In this document: in pieces, positions 45,105 to 52,843 of the stretch
Layout of the letters: every line of letters begins with the position of its first letter
How positions within the stretch are numbered: the stretch's first letter is position 1
Source of the DNA: Luteimicrobium sp049844995
GTDB lineage: Bacteria; Actinomycetota; Actinomycetes; Actinomycetales; Cellulomonadaceae
Direction of reading: 5' to 3'
NCBI RefSeq assembly: GCF_049844995.1
Contig: NZ_JBNCMC010000002.1
Span: forward strand, 754,442-818,441
DNA length: 64,000 nt
The notes under the pieces: generated by a model
Databases searched by the model: none
The model's input: only the letters and a program-made list of their open reading frames with translations
Told to the model about the DNA's origin: nothing
Made by a program: the position numbers and the translations under genes

Positions 45105-46078
45105 CCGCGCGCGGAACGGTCCTGGTGACGGGGGCAAGCGGGTTCCTGGGGCGCGCCGTGGTCCGTGACCTGCAGCACGCCGGCTACACGGTGCGGACGT
45201 TCCAGCGCCGCCCGTCCGGGGTGGCGGGTGCGGAGGACGTCCTCGGGTCGGTGACCGACCCGGCGGCCGTGCGGGACGCCGTCGGCGGGACGGACGCCGT
45301 CGTGCACCTGGCCGCCAAGGTCTCGCTCGCGGGCGACCCGGCGGACTTCGAACGCGTCAACATCGCCGGGACCCGCGACCTGCTCGACGCCGCCCGCAGC
45401 GCAGGGGCCGCGCGGTTCGTCCACGTGTCCTCGCCGTCGGTGGCTCACGCCGGCAGCTCGATCGTCGGCGACGACGCCGAGCCCGCCGACCCGGCCCGCG
45501 CGCGCGGCGAGTACGCGCGCACCAAGGCCCTGGGCGAGCGGCTCGCCCTCGCCGCCGACTCCGAGGCCATGCCCCTCGTCGTCGTGCGGCCGCACCTCGT
45601 GTGGGGGCCCGGCGACGCCCAGCTCACGGAGAGGGTCGTCGAGCGGGCGCGGGCCGGGCGTCTCCCGCTCCTGGGCGCTGGTCAGGCCCTCGTCGACAGC
45701 ACGTACGTCGACAACGCCGCGTCCGCGATCGTGGCCGCGCTCGAGCGGGCTCCGGAGGTGCACGGCAACGCGTACGTCGTGACGAACGGTGAGCCCCGGA
45801 CCGTCGCGGAGCTGCTCGCCGGGATCTGCCGCGCGGCGGGTGTCCGGCCGCCGGCCTGGTCGGTCCCGCCTGCGCTCGCGCGCGCTGCCGGTTCGCTCGT
45901 CGAACGGGTCTGGGCCGTGCGTCCCGGCGCCGACGAGCCGCCGATGACACGGTTCCTCGCCGAGCAGCTGTCGACGGCGCACTGGTTCGACCAGCGCCGC
46001 ACCCGCGCCGACCTGCGCTGGACGCCGTCCGTCACCCTCGACGAGGGCTTCGCGCGCCTGGCGGCGTCCTACCGCTGA
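45101..46078 (+). CDS. oleD: OleD, NAD(P)-dependent 2-alkyl-3-ketoacid reductase
   Basis: This 325-residue extended short-chain dehydrogenase reduces the beta-keto acid made by OleA to a beta-hydroxy acid for OleC. The cofactor motif is VTGASGFLGRAVVRDL (about 8-23), and the catalytic Tyr-x-x-x-Lys lies in YARTKALGE. The usual Ser is in VHVSSPSVAH. The GTG at 45101 overlaps the oleBC stop by 4 bp, so all three ole genes are translationally linked. The 3' end overlaps the convergent PIN toxin gene by 10 bp. Confidence 0.94.
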   Translation: MTARGTVLVTGASGFLGRAVVRDLQHAGYTVRTFQRRPSGVAGAEDVLGSVTDPAAVRDAVGGTDAVVHLAAKVSLAGDPADFERVNIAGTRDLLDAARSAGAARFVHVSSPSVAHAGSSIVGDDAEPADPARARGEYARTKALGERLALAADSEAMPLVVVRPHLVWGPGDAQLTERVVERARAGRLPLLGAGQALVDSTYVDNAASAIVAALERAPEVHGNAYVVTNGEPRTVAELLAGICRAAGVRPPAWSVPPALARAAGSLVERVWAVRPGADEPPMTRFLAEQLSTAHWFDQRRTRADLRWTPSVTLDEGFARLAASYR

Positions 46079-46476
46079 CGGTGCGCCACTCCCGGGGCGA
46101 CGACGGCGACCCCGTACGCCTCTGCCGCGAGCGCCAGGCGCTCGTCGTAGGTCACGAGCGCGTCCAGCTCGTCGCCGAGGTGGAGGGCGGACGCGAGGTG
46201 AAGGGCGTCGAGGGAACGCAGGCCGGACGGCTCCAACCGACCCGCCGCGTCACAGACTTCCGCGGTCAACCCGAGCAGCACGCACCCGTCCAGGACGTGC
46301 TGAGCCCGCACCGCCAGCTGGGCGTCGACACGCCGGACGGCCCGGGCGAGCTCCGTCCTCGTGACGTCGCTCGTCACGATCGGTGCGGCTTCCGCGAGCC
46401 AGTGCGCGAGCCGGCGCGACTCAGGCTCCAGGACGACGAGCTTCACGACCGCAGAGGTGTCGAGGTAGACGGCCAC
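46069..46476 (-). CDS. VapC-like PIN-domain toxin
   Basis: This 135-residue PIN-domain ribonuclease is the likely toxin of a type II toxin-antitoxin pair. Acidic metal-binding residues: Asp6 (VYLDTSAVVKL), Glu42 (TRTELARA), Asp89 (LDALHLASA) and Asp108 (LVTYDERL). The length is standard. GTG start at 46476 is 9 bp after the antitoxin stop. It may cleave tRNA or mRNA; the target is unknown. It ends inside the tail of the convergent oleD. Confidence 0.94.
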   Translation of the reverse strand: MAVYLDTSAVVKLVVLEPESRRLAHWLAEAAPIVTSDVTRTELARAVRRVDAQLAVRAQHVLDGCVLLGLTAEVCDAAGRLEPSGLRSLDALHLASALHLGDELDALVTYDERLALAAEAYGVAVVAPGVAHRQR

Positions 46477-46485
46477 CGGCGCGCC

Positions 46486-46749
46486 TCAGTACCGGTCGTC
46501 GTCGCGGGCGGCGAGGACCTCGCTGCTCAGGTCTCCCGGTACCTCGGGCAGGCCGAGGTCGCGCAGATCGCTACGCGCAGGACGCGCCTCGCCGGACGCA
46601 AGCAGCTCGTCGAGCCGGCTGGACCGCAGGGGGACGATCTGGGCGACGCGCCGCCCGCGGTCCGTGACCACGACGGTCTCTCCACGTTCGACCTGCGCGA
46701 TGACCGCCGAGGCGTTCTGCTTGAGGGCCCGGATGCCCACCGTCGTCAT
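46486..46749 (-). CDS. Phd/YefM-type antitoxin
   Basis: This 87-residue protein begins MTTVGIRALKQNASAVIAQVERGETVVVTDRGRRVAQIVPL, the Phd/YefM dimerisation and DNA-binding fold. The C-terminal half (LDELLASGEARPARSDLRDL...) should wrap the PIN toxin. The order antitoxin-toxin with a short gap is standard and usually autoregulated. Its ATG at 46749 follows TACGGT by seven bases, possibly a leaderless start. Confidence 0.92.
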   Translation of the reverse strand: MTTVGIRALKQNASAVIAQVERGETVVVTDRGRRVAQIVPLRSSRLDELLASGEARPARSDLRDLGLPEVPGDLSSEVLAARDDDRY

Positions 46750-46785
46750 GTTCTACACCGTAGCACCTCGAGGCCGACGTGCTGC

Positions 46786-47066
46786 TCAACCAAGGGCCCG
46801 CAGCATCGCCTCGAACCACGCACGACAGGACCCCAGCTCGCGAGTCCCGGGTCCCACGACGCGCCGCTCCGGCGCACCCATAGGTCGCGGAGCTCCGCCT
46901 CGCCCGGGTTCGCCGCGAGGACCTGCGTCAGCTCGCGACGTAGCGTCACGAGGTCGTCGGGCGGTTCCTCCCGGACGAAGGCGGCGAGGACGGCCTCCGG
47001 CGGCCTCGCCTCCACGTCCCAGTCGGGGTGGAAGTACGCGCGCGCCAGGTACTCGAGCTCCGTCAC
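46786..47066 (-). pseudogene. CdiI-like immunity paralogue 4, frameshifted
   Basis: Reading from GTG 47066, the protein MTELEYLARAYFHPDWD... aligns along its length with the intact paralogues until ASWDPGLASW, after which the frame is lost. The expected ending GSCRAWFEAMLRALG and stop are present in the next frame, ending at 46786. The 281-bp length is exactly one base short of 94 codons. The break falls at a run of four Gs (about 46831-46834 on the plus strand as C) where five would restore the frame. Read literally, the open frame runs on to 46746 with an unrelated tail. It is either a real one-base deletion or a homopolymer sequencing error. Confidence 0.8.
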
Positions 47067-47099
47067 TGTGCGGCACCCCCGGGGGACGACGGTGCCCGC

Positions 47100-47386
47100 T
47101 CATGAGTCCATGATCTCGAGCGCCGCGTCGACGGCCCTGCTCGAAGGCTCCAGCTTCATCACCTGCGCCAGACGCCGGATCTCGGCCGCCTCCAGCCGCG
47201 TCACCGCACCTCCGCGTCTTCCAGGTGGTCGCACAGGTACTCGAGCGCAACGCCGTACTCACCCGCGTGGACGAACTCGAGAAATTGATCCATCGTCGAC
47301 GCGGTCACACGGCCCACAAACGCGTGGCCGAGGCTGAACAGCTGGCTCTCCAGCGCTGCGGAAACGCCCTCCGACGGCCGGCTCAT
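47100..47386 (-). pseudogene. MafI-like immunity gene split by a frameshift
   Basis: From ATG 47386 a 61-residue frame (QLFSLGHAFVGRVTAS..., FVHAGEYGVALEYLCDHLEDAEVR) ends at TGA 47201-47203. A second frame starts at an overlapping GTG (47204) and encodes TRLEAAEIRRLAQVMKLEPSS...EIMDS, ending at 47100. Together they look like one MafI-family immunity protein of about 95 residues; the 287-bp span is one base short of 96 codons. Alternatives are a GTGA-coupled two-part gene or -1 frameshifting at CGG-TGA. It differs in family from the CdiI-like paralogues around it. The ATG overlaps the paralogue 3 stop. Confidence 0.65.
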
Positions 47387-47691
47387 CCGACCGCCCTCTC
47401 CATCGCATCGAACCACTCGCGGTTCGACACGCCACTGTCAGTCGGAGTCCACACAGCACGGCACGTCACCGACCACAGTGCGCCGAGGTCCTGCTCAGTC
47501 GGGTCACCCGCGAGCACGACTTTCAACTCGGACTTGAGCTCGTCAACCGACTCCTGGGGCTCGGTCTCGCAAAAGACCCCGACGACGCCCAGCGGCGTCG
47601 CCGCGTACGTGTCCCAGTCCTGGTGGAAGTAGCAGTCCGCCAAGTAGCGCAAGCGGGCGATCTGCGTGGACCCCGCGGACCGGCCACTCAT
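47383..47691 (-). CDS. CdiI-like immunity protein, paralogue 3
   Basis: This roughly 102-residue protein is related to its neighbours: RLRYLADCYFHQDWDTYAATPLGVVGVF, ELKSELKVVLAGDPTEQDLGALW, then SNREWFDAMERAVG. The open frame extends upstream, but the ATG at 47691 with GAGGG in front, after the paralogue 2 stop, is the sensible start. The segment before NREWF (CRAVWTPTDSGV) is the most divergent part compared with paralogues 1 and 2, so it may protect against a different toxin. The 3' end overlaps the MafI-like gene by ATGA. Confidence 0.85.
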   Translation of the reverse strand: MSGRSAGSTQIARLRYLADCYFHQDWDTYAATPLGVVGVFCETEPQESVDELKSELKVVLAGDPTEQDLGALWSVTCRAVWTPTDSGVSNREWFDAMERAVG

Positions 47692-47738
47692 GCCCGGGTC
47701 CCTCACGGTGAACACCTGGCCGTTGTGCGCGACATTCG

Positions 47739-48017
47739 TCAGCTCACCGCCTTCAGCATCGCGTCGAACCACTCGCGGTAGCTGCCCAACTGGGCGATCT
47801 GTGGGTCCCAGTCTGCGCCGCACCGGTCCCAGATCTCAGCGAGGGCATCCTCGCTCCGGTGGCTTGCGAGGACGGCCTGCAGGTCCTGACGCAACTCCTC
47901 GACGACCTCGGGAACTTCCTGGTCCCGGAACACCACGACCACACCGACGGGAGTCGGAGCCTCAATATCCCAGTCCTGATGGAAATAGCTGCGAGCCAGG
48001 TAACGGAGTCTCTTCAC
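47739..48017 (-). CDS. CdiI-like immunity protein, paralogue 2
   Basis: Starting at GTG 48017 (GGAAGG upstream) the product is 92 residues, the same length as paralogue 1, and aligns with it from end to end: KRLRYLARSYFHQDWDIEA..., DRCGADWDPQIAQLGSYREWFDAMLKAVS. An upstream in-frame GTG at 48062 would add a non-conserved stretch and was rejected. About half the positions match paralogue 1 by eye, with the C-terminal WDPQIA...YREWFD block best conserved. Confidence 0.88.
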   Translation of the reverse strand: MKRLRYLARSYFHQDWDIEAPTPVGVVVVFRDQEVPEVVEELRQDLQAVLASHRSEDALAEIWDRCGADWDPQIAQLGSYREWFDAMLKAVS

Positions 48018-48094
48018 GATGGCCTTCCGATGATCGAACACGAGCCAAAAGTCGGGGAGCACGCCGCGCGATCATGGGGCGGGCGCACGGCCGG

Positions 48095-48373
48095 TTAACT
48101 CACGGCTTTCAGTATCGTGTCGAACCACTCGCGATAAGTGCCCCACCCTGCAATCTGCGGATCCCAGGCCGCTCCGGAGCGATCCCAGACTTCTTCAAGC
48201 TCCGGCTCGCTCGGGTTCGACGACAGGATCTCGACCAGCTCGGCCCTAAGCACGCCCACCCGGTCGACATTCTCGTCGCGTCGAAAGTTCGCCAACGCTT
48301 CGACCGGCGTGTCCGCCTCCAAGTCCCAGTCCTGATGGAAGTAGAGGTGCGCTAAACGGCGCAGTTGTTGCAT
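48095..48373 (-). CDS. CdiI-like immunity protein, paralogue 1 (cognate candidate)
   Basis: This 92-residue acidic protein reads MQQLRRLAHLYFHQDWDLEADTPVEALANF...WDPQIAGWGTYREWFDTILKAVS and resembles contact-dependent growth inhibition immunity proteins of the YF-hQDWD type. Its ATG overlaps the toxin's TGA by one base (TGATG), the tightest coupling in the island, which marks it as the direct immunity partner of the RNase A-like toxin. No signal peptide, so it acts in the cytoplasm where the toxin domain would act. Confidence 0.9.
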   Translation of the reverse strand: MQQLRRLAHLYFHQDWDLEADTPVEALANFRRDENVDRVGVLRAELVEILSSNPSEPELEEVWDRSGAAWDPQIAGWGTYREWFDTILKAVS

Positions 48374-50181
48374 CAGAACTCCAAAGGCGTCGGGTATGAG
48401 GTAACAATGTGGTAGCCCTCTGGCATTGCCGGGTTACGGCGCAAGACTGTCACTACCCCTCCAGCCGGCACGAAGACCCCGCGAGCGCGAATGTACACCT
48501 TGCCGGCTCCGGAACTCATGGTGTTGTGAAGCTCCTCGGTCGGGCCGTCGCCCGCGAGCCACTTCTCAATCTTCCGCGCGTTGGACCGCATGTTTGCGGC
48601 TATCACTCGCTCAGCGGTCGCGAGATCGACGAAGCTCGACGCCCACCTGATTTCTCGCGACTTCAGATAGGCGTCACTCTTGGCGACGTGGCGGGCGATC
48701 ACGTGGCCGCCTGCTGCCTCGTGCTCGGCGAGGATGACCTTGCCGTGCCCCGCCATGTTGTGGACGAGGACAGGGGCATTCCCCGCGACCACATAGTAGG
48801 TGTGGAATGCGCGGACGTGGATGTTGTAGACGGTGACCGCGGCGGTCTCGTCCACGGTCTCGGCACGGAGCTCGTCGAGGGTGACGGTGCCGTCGGGGGT
48901 GGTGAGCAGGTCGCCCGGGCGCAGGTCGGCGGCTTGGACCCAGCCCATCCCGGTCACCATGAGCGGATGCTCGGCGGTCGTGGTGACGGTGGCGCCGCCG
49001 ATCGTCAGGTGGAACAGCCGCGTGGTGGTCCGGACGAACGTCTCCTCGACCGTCTCCAACAGCTGCACGCCGCTGGCCTGGTCGAAGGTGTAGACCTTGT
49101 CCCCGGCCCGCAACGTCTCGATCGGCCGGTCGCCGTCGGGCGTGCTGACGAGGGTTCCCGCGGTGAAGCAGGTCCCGAACCCGACCTTGCAGAACGGCTC
49201 CTTCCCGAACCCCTTCAACCCACCCCTCAGACCATCCGCACCCACGCCGTTCAGGCCCACCATGGTCTCCCGGGCGCCGGCCTTGAACGCGGCCTTCGAG
49301 ATCCCCGTCGCGGCCTTCGCCGCCGCACCCAGACCAATCACCGACAAGGCGGCGCCCGCGATCGCGATCCCCGCCTCACCCCACGACCGCTCACCCGTCG
49401 CCGCCAACGCGATGTTCGCCAGGGCGCTGACGATCGCCGCGACGGCCGCCACCACGATCAGCACACCGGCCAGCGCCGTCCCGACGACGGGGATGAACGC
49501 GACCACCACCGCCAAGATCCCGGCAATGGTCGACACGAGGTCCGCGATGTCAGCGATCGCCGCGACCAGCTTCGAACCCCAGTTGTCCCACCACGAGTCG
49601 TTCAGATCATCGTGCGAGGTGATCTCCGTGATCTGATCCGCGGCACTGTCGGCGGCCCGGTCCCACGTGGACACGGCGGCGTTGATGTCGTCCTGCGCCG
49701 CCGCGATCGTCGCGTGGGCAGCCGACGCACCATCCGCAGCCGTGGTCGCCTTGTGCTTGTACTGGGTCTTGGTCGCGGCATCGGTCTCCGACTCCGCCAG
49801 GTCCTGGTAGGAGTGCTCGGTGCGGGCCGCGTCAGCGGCGTCCGCATGCGCGCCCCGCGCCCTCTGCAACGCGGCCAACGTGTCGGACTGGACCTGCTCC
49901 AACGTCGAGGCATACGACACCAGGGCCTCACCCGCCGCCTGGTACCGGGCGTGAGCCTTCCGGACCTCGCTGATCGTGTCTTCCTTGCGGTCCATCAACG
50001 CATCGACCGCCTGCGACACCGCCCCAACGACATCGAGCCGGGCCATGGCAGCAGCAGCAGCATCGATGCTGTCCGCGACGTCCAGATACTCCCGACCCCC
50101 GGACAGCACCAGCACCGGGTCACCCGGCGTCGGATCGATATCCAACCCCACCGGCGACCAATCCGTCGGACGCACGCGCAC
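48373..50181 (-). CDS. Polymorphic toxin: T7SS-type signal, Hint pretoxin domain, RNase A-like C-terminus
   Basis: This is a 602-residue modular toxin. Residues about 5-30 (RPTDWSPVGLDIDPTPGDP) match the putative type VII secretion signal domain. Helical, WXG-like heptads run at about 35-190. Hydrophobic segments lie at about 205-262 and 270-290. A Hint (pretoxin) domain at about 337-475 has nucleophile Cys338, the TAEHPL His405 and a terminal His474-Asn475. The toxic part (about 478-602) looks like the CdiA-CT RNase A family: GGHVIARHVAKSDAYL, SFVDLATAERVIAANM, and a C-terminal GYHIVTSYP with candidate catalytic His493/His498/His591. Self-cleavage by Hint would release it. Immunity genes follow directly. 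Confidence 0.88.
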   Translation of the reverse strand: MRVRPTDWSPVGLDIDPTPGDPVLVLSGGREYLDVADSIDAAAAAMARLDVVGAVSQAVDALMDRKEDTISEVRKAHARYQAAGEALVSYASTLEQVQSDTLAALQRARGAHADAADAARTEHSYQDLAESETDAATKTQYKHKATTAADGASAAHATIAAAQDDINAAVSTWDRAADSAADQITEITSHDDLNDSWWDNWGSKLVAAIADIADLVSTIAGILAVVVAFIPVVGTALAGVLIVVAAVAAIVSALANIALAATGERSWGEAGIAIAGAALSVIGLGAAAKAATGISKAAFKAGARETMVGLNGVGADGLRGGLKGFGKEPFCKVGFGTCFTAGTLVSTPDGDRPIETLRAGDKVYTFDQASGVQLLETVEETFVRTTTRLFHLTIGGATVTTTAEHPLMVTGMGWVQAADLRPGDLLTTPDGTVTLDELRAETVDETAAVTVYNIHVRAFHTYYVVAGNAPVLVHNMAGHGKVILAEHEAAGGHVIARHVAKSDAYLKSREIRWASSFVDLATAERVIAANMRSNARKIEKWLAGDGPTEELHNTMSSGAGKVYIRARGVFVPAGGVVTVLRRNPAMPEGYHIVTSYPTPLEF

Positions 50182-50364
50182 CCCCCGCCACCCGACCGCG
50201 CGACCCTCGCGCCGTCGTCGACGGTGAACCTACCGAGGCTGCGCCGAGCCCGGGCGGGTTTTCCACAGGGTTGATCCGACGGGGCGATGCGACCCTTCCC
50301 GCGATGCCCGCCTGCATCCGGTCGAAGCCCCCACTTCCTGGCCGCGACCACGCGATCGCCGCCC

Positions 50365-50424
50365 GCCGAAGACGGGCTACCGATCCGTCCGGTCGACCAG
50401 ACGGGCGCGGAGCCCGTGTTCGGC
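50365..50424. repeat. Family B nested hairpin repeat, copy 2
   Basis: The outer stem is 14 bp with one mismatch (50365-50378 with 50411-50424); the inner stem CCGTCCGG/CCAGACGG has a TCGA loop. It aligns with copy 1 (13332-13389) over its full length. A G-C pair in copy 1 is replaced by A-T here on both arms, so pairing is kept. It lies 12 bp after the stop of the sigma factor gene. The rest of the 256-bp gap up to the toxin start shows nothing else recognisable. Confidence 0.75.
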
Positions 50425-50436
50425 ACCGAAGGGGGG

Positions 50437-51471
50437 TCAGACGAGGGAGTCACGCCCCGCGGGCCACACCTCCGGCAGCCCGAACGTCGCGAAGAGCGCA
50501 GTGTCGAAGTACGCGACGACGCGTGTCACGCCGTCGGGACCGACCTCGACCTGGTGAAGCTGGAAGGCGCGGTGCGCGCCTTCGTCGGACCGCATGTACA
50601 GACCGTAGACCGGGAGCCCGTTCGCTGTGCCCGCGGGCACGAGCCGCATGTCCCCCGCCGCCTGGGCGGGGCACCACGTGCCGATGAGCGTGCCGATCTG
50701 CGTCGGCCCCTCGTACCACTCGGGGAACGGTGGCATCTCCCAGACGACGTCGTCCGCCAGCAGACGCACGATGCCCGGGATGTCGTAGCTCTCGAAGGCC
50801 GCGACGTATGCCGCGAGTCGCTCGCGGGTCCGCGGGTCGTCCAGGTCGGGCGTCGCCCCGTCCACTCCCTCGTCGCCCAGGCGCGCCACCTGCGCGCGGG
50901 CCCGCTGGAGCGTCGAGTTCACGCCCGCCACCGTGAGGCCGAGCGCCTCCGCGGTCTCGGCGGCGCTGCACTGGAGCACCTCGCGCAGCAGCAGGACGGC
51001 GCGCTGCTGGGCGGTCAGGTGCTGCAGCGCGGTCACGAAGGCGAGCCGCACGCTGTCCCGGGTCACGGTCTCGGCCGCCGGGTCCGACGGCTCCGTGGCC
51101 CACACCAGGGCGTCTGGCAGGGGCTCGAGCCACGTGCGGTCGTGGTCGGCCTGAGGCTCACGCGCCGGGTCCGACGCCGGTTGGCCGAGCCCGGTGGGCA
51201 GCGGGCGCCGCTTGCGCGACTCGAGGTGGGTGAGGCAGGTGTTCGTCGCGATCCGGTAGAGCCAGGTGCGCAGCGACGAGCGGTGCTCGAACGTGTGCAT
51301 CGCGCGCCACGCCCGCAGGTAGGTCTCCTGGACGAGGTCCTCCGCGTCCTGGACAGACCCCGTCATCCGGTAGCAGTGGGCGAAGATCTCGCGCCGCATC
51401 GGCGCCACGAGCTCCTCGAAGGTGGCGTCGTCGACCGCGGTCGCGGCAGGCCGTGCTGGCGTCGTCGTCAT
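50437..51471 (-). CDS. ECF sigma factor with C-terminal SnoaL-like domain (TIGR02960-type)
   Basis: This 344-residue protein has sigma region 2 at about 15-85 (IFAHCYRMTGSVQDAEDLVQETYLRAWRAMHTF..., RTWLYRIATNTCL), region 4 at about 150-205 (LTAQQRAVLLLREVLQCSAAETAEALGLTVAGVNSTLQRAR), and a NTF2/SnoaL-like domain at about 215-335 (LAAYVAAFESYDIPGIVRLLADDVVWEMPPFPEWYEG). Such sigma factors lack a separate anti-sigma and are thought to be controlled by the fused domain. Start: ATG 51471, six bases after TACCGT. Divergent from a VOC protein gene, a likely target. It ends ...RDSLV and is followed by a family B hairpin. Confidence 0.94.
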   Translation of the reverse strand: MTTTPARPAATAVDDATFEELVAPMRREIFAHCYRMTGSVQDAEDLVQETYLRAWRAMHTFEHRSSLRTWLYRIATNTCLTHLESRKRRPLPTGLGQPASDPAREPQADHDRTWLEPLPDALVWATEPSDPAAETVTRDSVRLAFVTALQHLTAQQRAVLLLREVLQCSAAETAEALGLTVAGVNSTLQRARAQVARLGDEGVDGATPDLDDPRTRERLAAYVAAFESYDIPGIVRLLADDVVWEMPPFPEWYEGPTQIGTLIGTWCPAQAAGDMRLVPAGTANGLPVYGLYMRSDEGAHRAFQLHQVEVGPDGVTRVVAYFDTALFATFGLPEVWPAGRDSLV

Positions 51472-51603
51472 CCTTCGACGGTACGCGGAGCGGCCGACAC
51501 GGTCGACGACGGTCGGGCCGGGCAACAGACGATGCCGAGTCGGCGATGAGTTCCGGGTCGCGAGGGGGTCTGCCACGACAAGATCCCATGACCGGAGGAA
51601 CCC

Positions 51604-51993
51604 GTGGACCGCATGATCTTCGTCAACCTGCCCGTCGCCGACCTCGACGCCGCCACACGCTTCTACTCCAGCCTCGGCTTCCGGCTCGACGAGCGCTTCA
51701 CCGACGAGAACGCCGCATCCCTCGTCGTCTCGGAGACGATCTGCGTCATGCTCCTGGTCCGGCCGTTCTTCGCACAGTTCGCGCCCGCGCGGGTCGGCGA
51801 CCCGTCGCGCGAGACCCAGGTCGTGAACTGCCTCTCGGCCGCGTCGCGGGACGAGGTCGACGGCCTCGTGAGCCGCGCCGTCACCGCGGGCGGCCGGGAG
51901 TACCGCCCCGCGCAGCAGGACGGCGGGATGTACGGCCGGTCGTTCACCGACCTCGACGGTCACGCGTGGGAGGTCATGCACATGGCCGGGTGA
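51604..51993 (+). CDS. VOC (glyoxalase/bleomycin-resistance) superfamily protein
   Basis: This 129-residue single-domain vicinal oxygen chelate protein reads MIFVNLPVADLDAATRFYSSLGFRLDERFTDENAASLVVSETICVMLL and ends GRSFTDLDGHAWEVMHM. Candidate metal ligands are few (His/Glu in DGHAWEV). The function is unknown; relatives next to ECF sigma factors are common in actinobacteria. The GTG at 51604 has a strong GGAGGAA site; an ATG nine bases later is the alternative. Its 3' end overlaps the convergent HAD gene by 20 bp. Confidence 0.9.
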   Translation: MDRMIFVNLPVADLDAATRFYSSLGFRLDERFTDENAASLVVSETICVMLLVRPFFAQFAPARVGDPSRETQVVNCLSAASRDEVDGLVSRAVTAGGREYRPAQQDGGMYGRSFTDLDGHAWEVMHMAG

Positions 51994-52843
51994 GGCCGAG
52001 CTGCTCGAACGCCGTGGCGAGCCCGTCCTCCTCGGGCCTGCCCGTCGTCCGGTCCGCCGCGGCGACCGCGTCGGGGTGCGCGCCACCCATCGCGACGCCC
52101 ACACCGACGTACCGCAGCATCTCGACGTCGTTGAGGCCGTCGCCGAAGCCCACCGAGGCCGACCGCGGCACTCCCAGGTGGGCCAGGACCGCCTCGACGG
52201 CGACGCCCTTGTGGACGCCGCGCGTCTGGATCTCGGCGCTGCGCGGCCCGAGGCGTGCGGTCGACGACCGCAGGACGGTCATCGTGTCCCCGACGACGGC
52301 GCGGACATCGTCGAGCGGAACGGGCGAGTCCAGCAGCATGACCTTGTTCACGTCGTCGCGCCGCATGCCGACGCCGGTCCGCACGCGCGACATGAGCTCC
52401 GTGAGACCGGGGCCGAGGTCGACCTCGGGCTCGTCCCCCCGCAGCAGCCGCTCGAACGTCGCCGGGGCGTCGGGTGTGCCGTAGAGGCCGCCGTTGGTCT
52501 CGAGCAGGTAGGCCGCGCCGAGCCTATCCAGCAGGTCGAGCAGGCGCCCGAGCACGGACGGCTCGATCGTCTCGTGGCGCAGCACCGTGCCGTCCGCGAG
52601 CGCCGCGTACGCGCCGGCCCCCGCGACCACACCGTCGAACGACCCGTCGTCCACGGCCACGAGCTCGGACGGCGACCGGCCGGTGCACAGGAGCACGAGG
52701 TGGCCGGCGGCCCGCGCGGCGGCGACGGCGCGGCGCGCACTGTCGGGCGCCACGCCCTCGTGGGTCAGGTACGTCCCGTCGACGTCCACGAACACGACCC
52801 GCTGCTCGGCCTCGGTCTCGGGCCGGGCCACCTGCTTCCCCAC
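51974..52843 (-). CDS. HAD-superfamily phosphatase (Cof-type)
   Basis: This 289-residue HAD hydrolase has motif I VFVDVDGTYLT (nucleophile Asp), motif II LCTGRSPSE, the C2 cap in the middle, motif III Lys in TRGVHKGVAVEAV, and motif IV GFGDGLNDVEML. It probably dephosphorylates a sugar phosphate, cofactor or similar small molecule. The GTG at 52843, with GGGAG upstream, was chosen over an ATG at 52891 because the added residues are low-complexity Arg-rich. Confidence 0.92.
   Translation of the reverse strand: MGKQVARPETEAEQRVVFVDVDGTYLTHEGVAPDSARRAVAAARAAGHLVLLCTGRSPSELVAVDDGSFDGVVAGAGAYAALADGTVLRHETIEPSVLGRLLDLLDRLGAAYLLETNGGLYGTPDAPATFERLLRGDEPEVDLGPGLTELMSRVRTGVGMRRDDVNKVMLLDSPVPLDDVRAVVGDTMTVLRSSTARLGPRSAEIQTRGVHKGVAVEAVLAHLGVPRSASVGFGDGLNDVEMLRYVGVGVAMGGAHPDAVAAADRTTGRPEEDGLATAFEQLGLTRPCA

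Noticed and set aside
41187..45137. A 1316-codon open frame antisense to the whole ole operon
   Set aside because: It is a shadow of high-GC codon bias. Its product is low-complexity (runs of Arg, Gly, Asp, His), while the plus strand encodes clear OleA and OleBC.
48018..48062. Longer start for immunity paralogue 2 at 48062
   Set aside because: It adds residues absent from the paralogues; GTG 48017 has a ribosome site and gives the same 92-residue length as paralogue 1.
46069..50181. Possible CRISPR or phage island because of repeated short genes
   Set aside because: The repeated units are paralogous coding genes of about 280 bp with diverged DNA; there are no short direct repeats, integrase or att sites.
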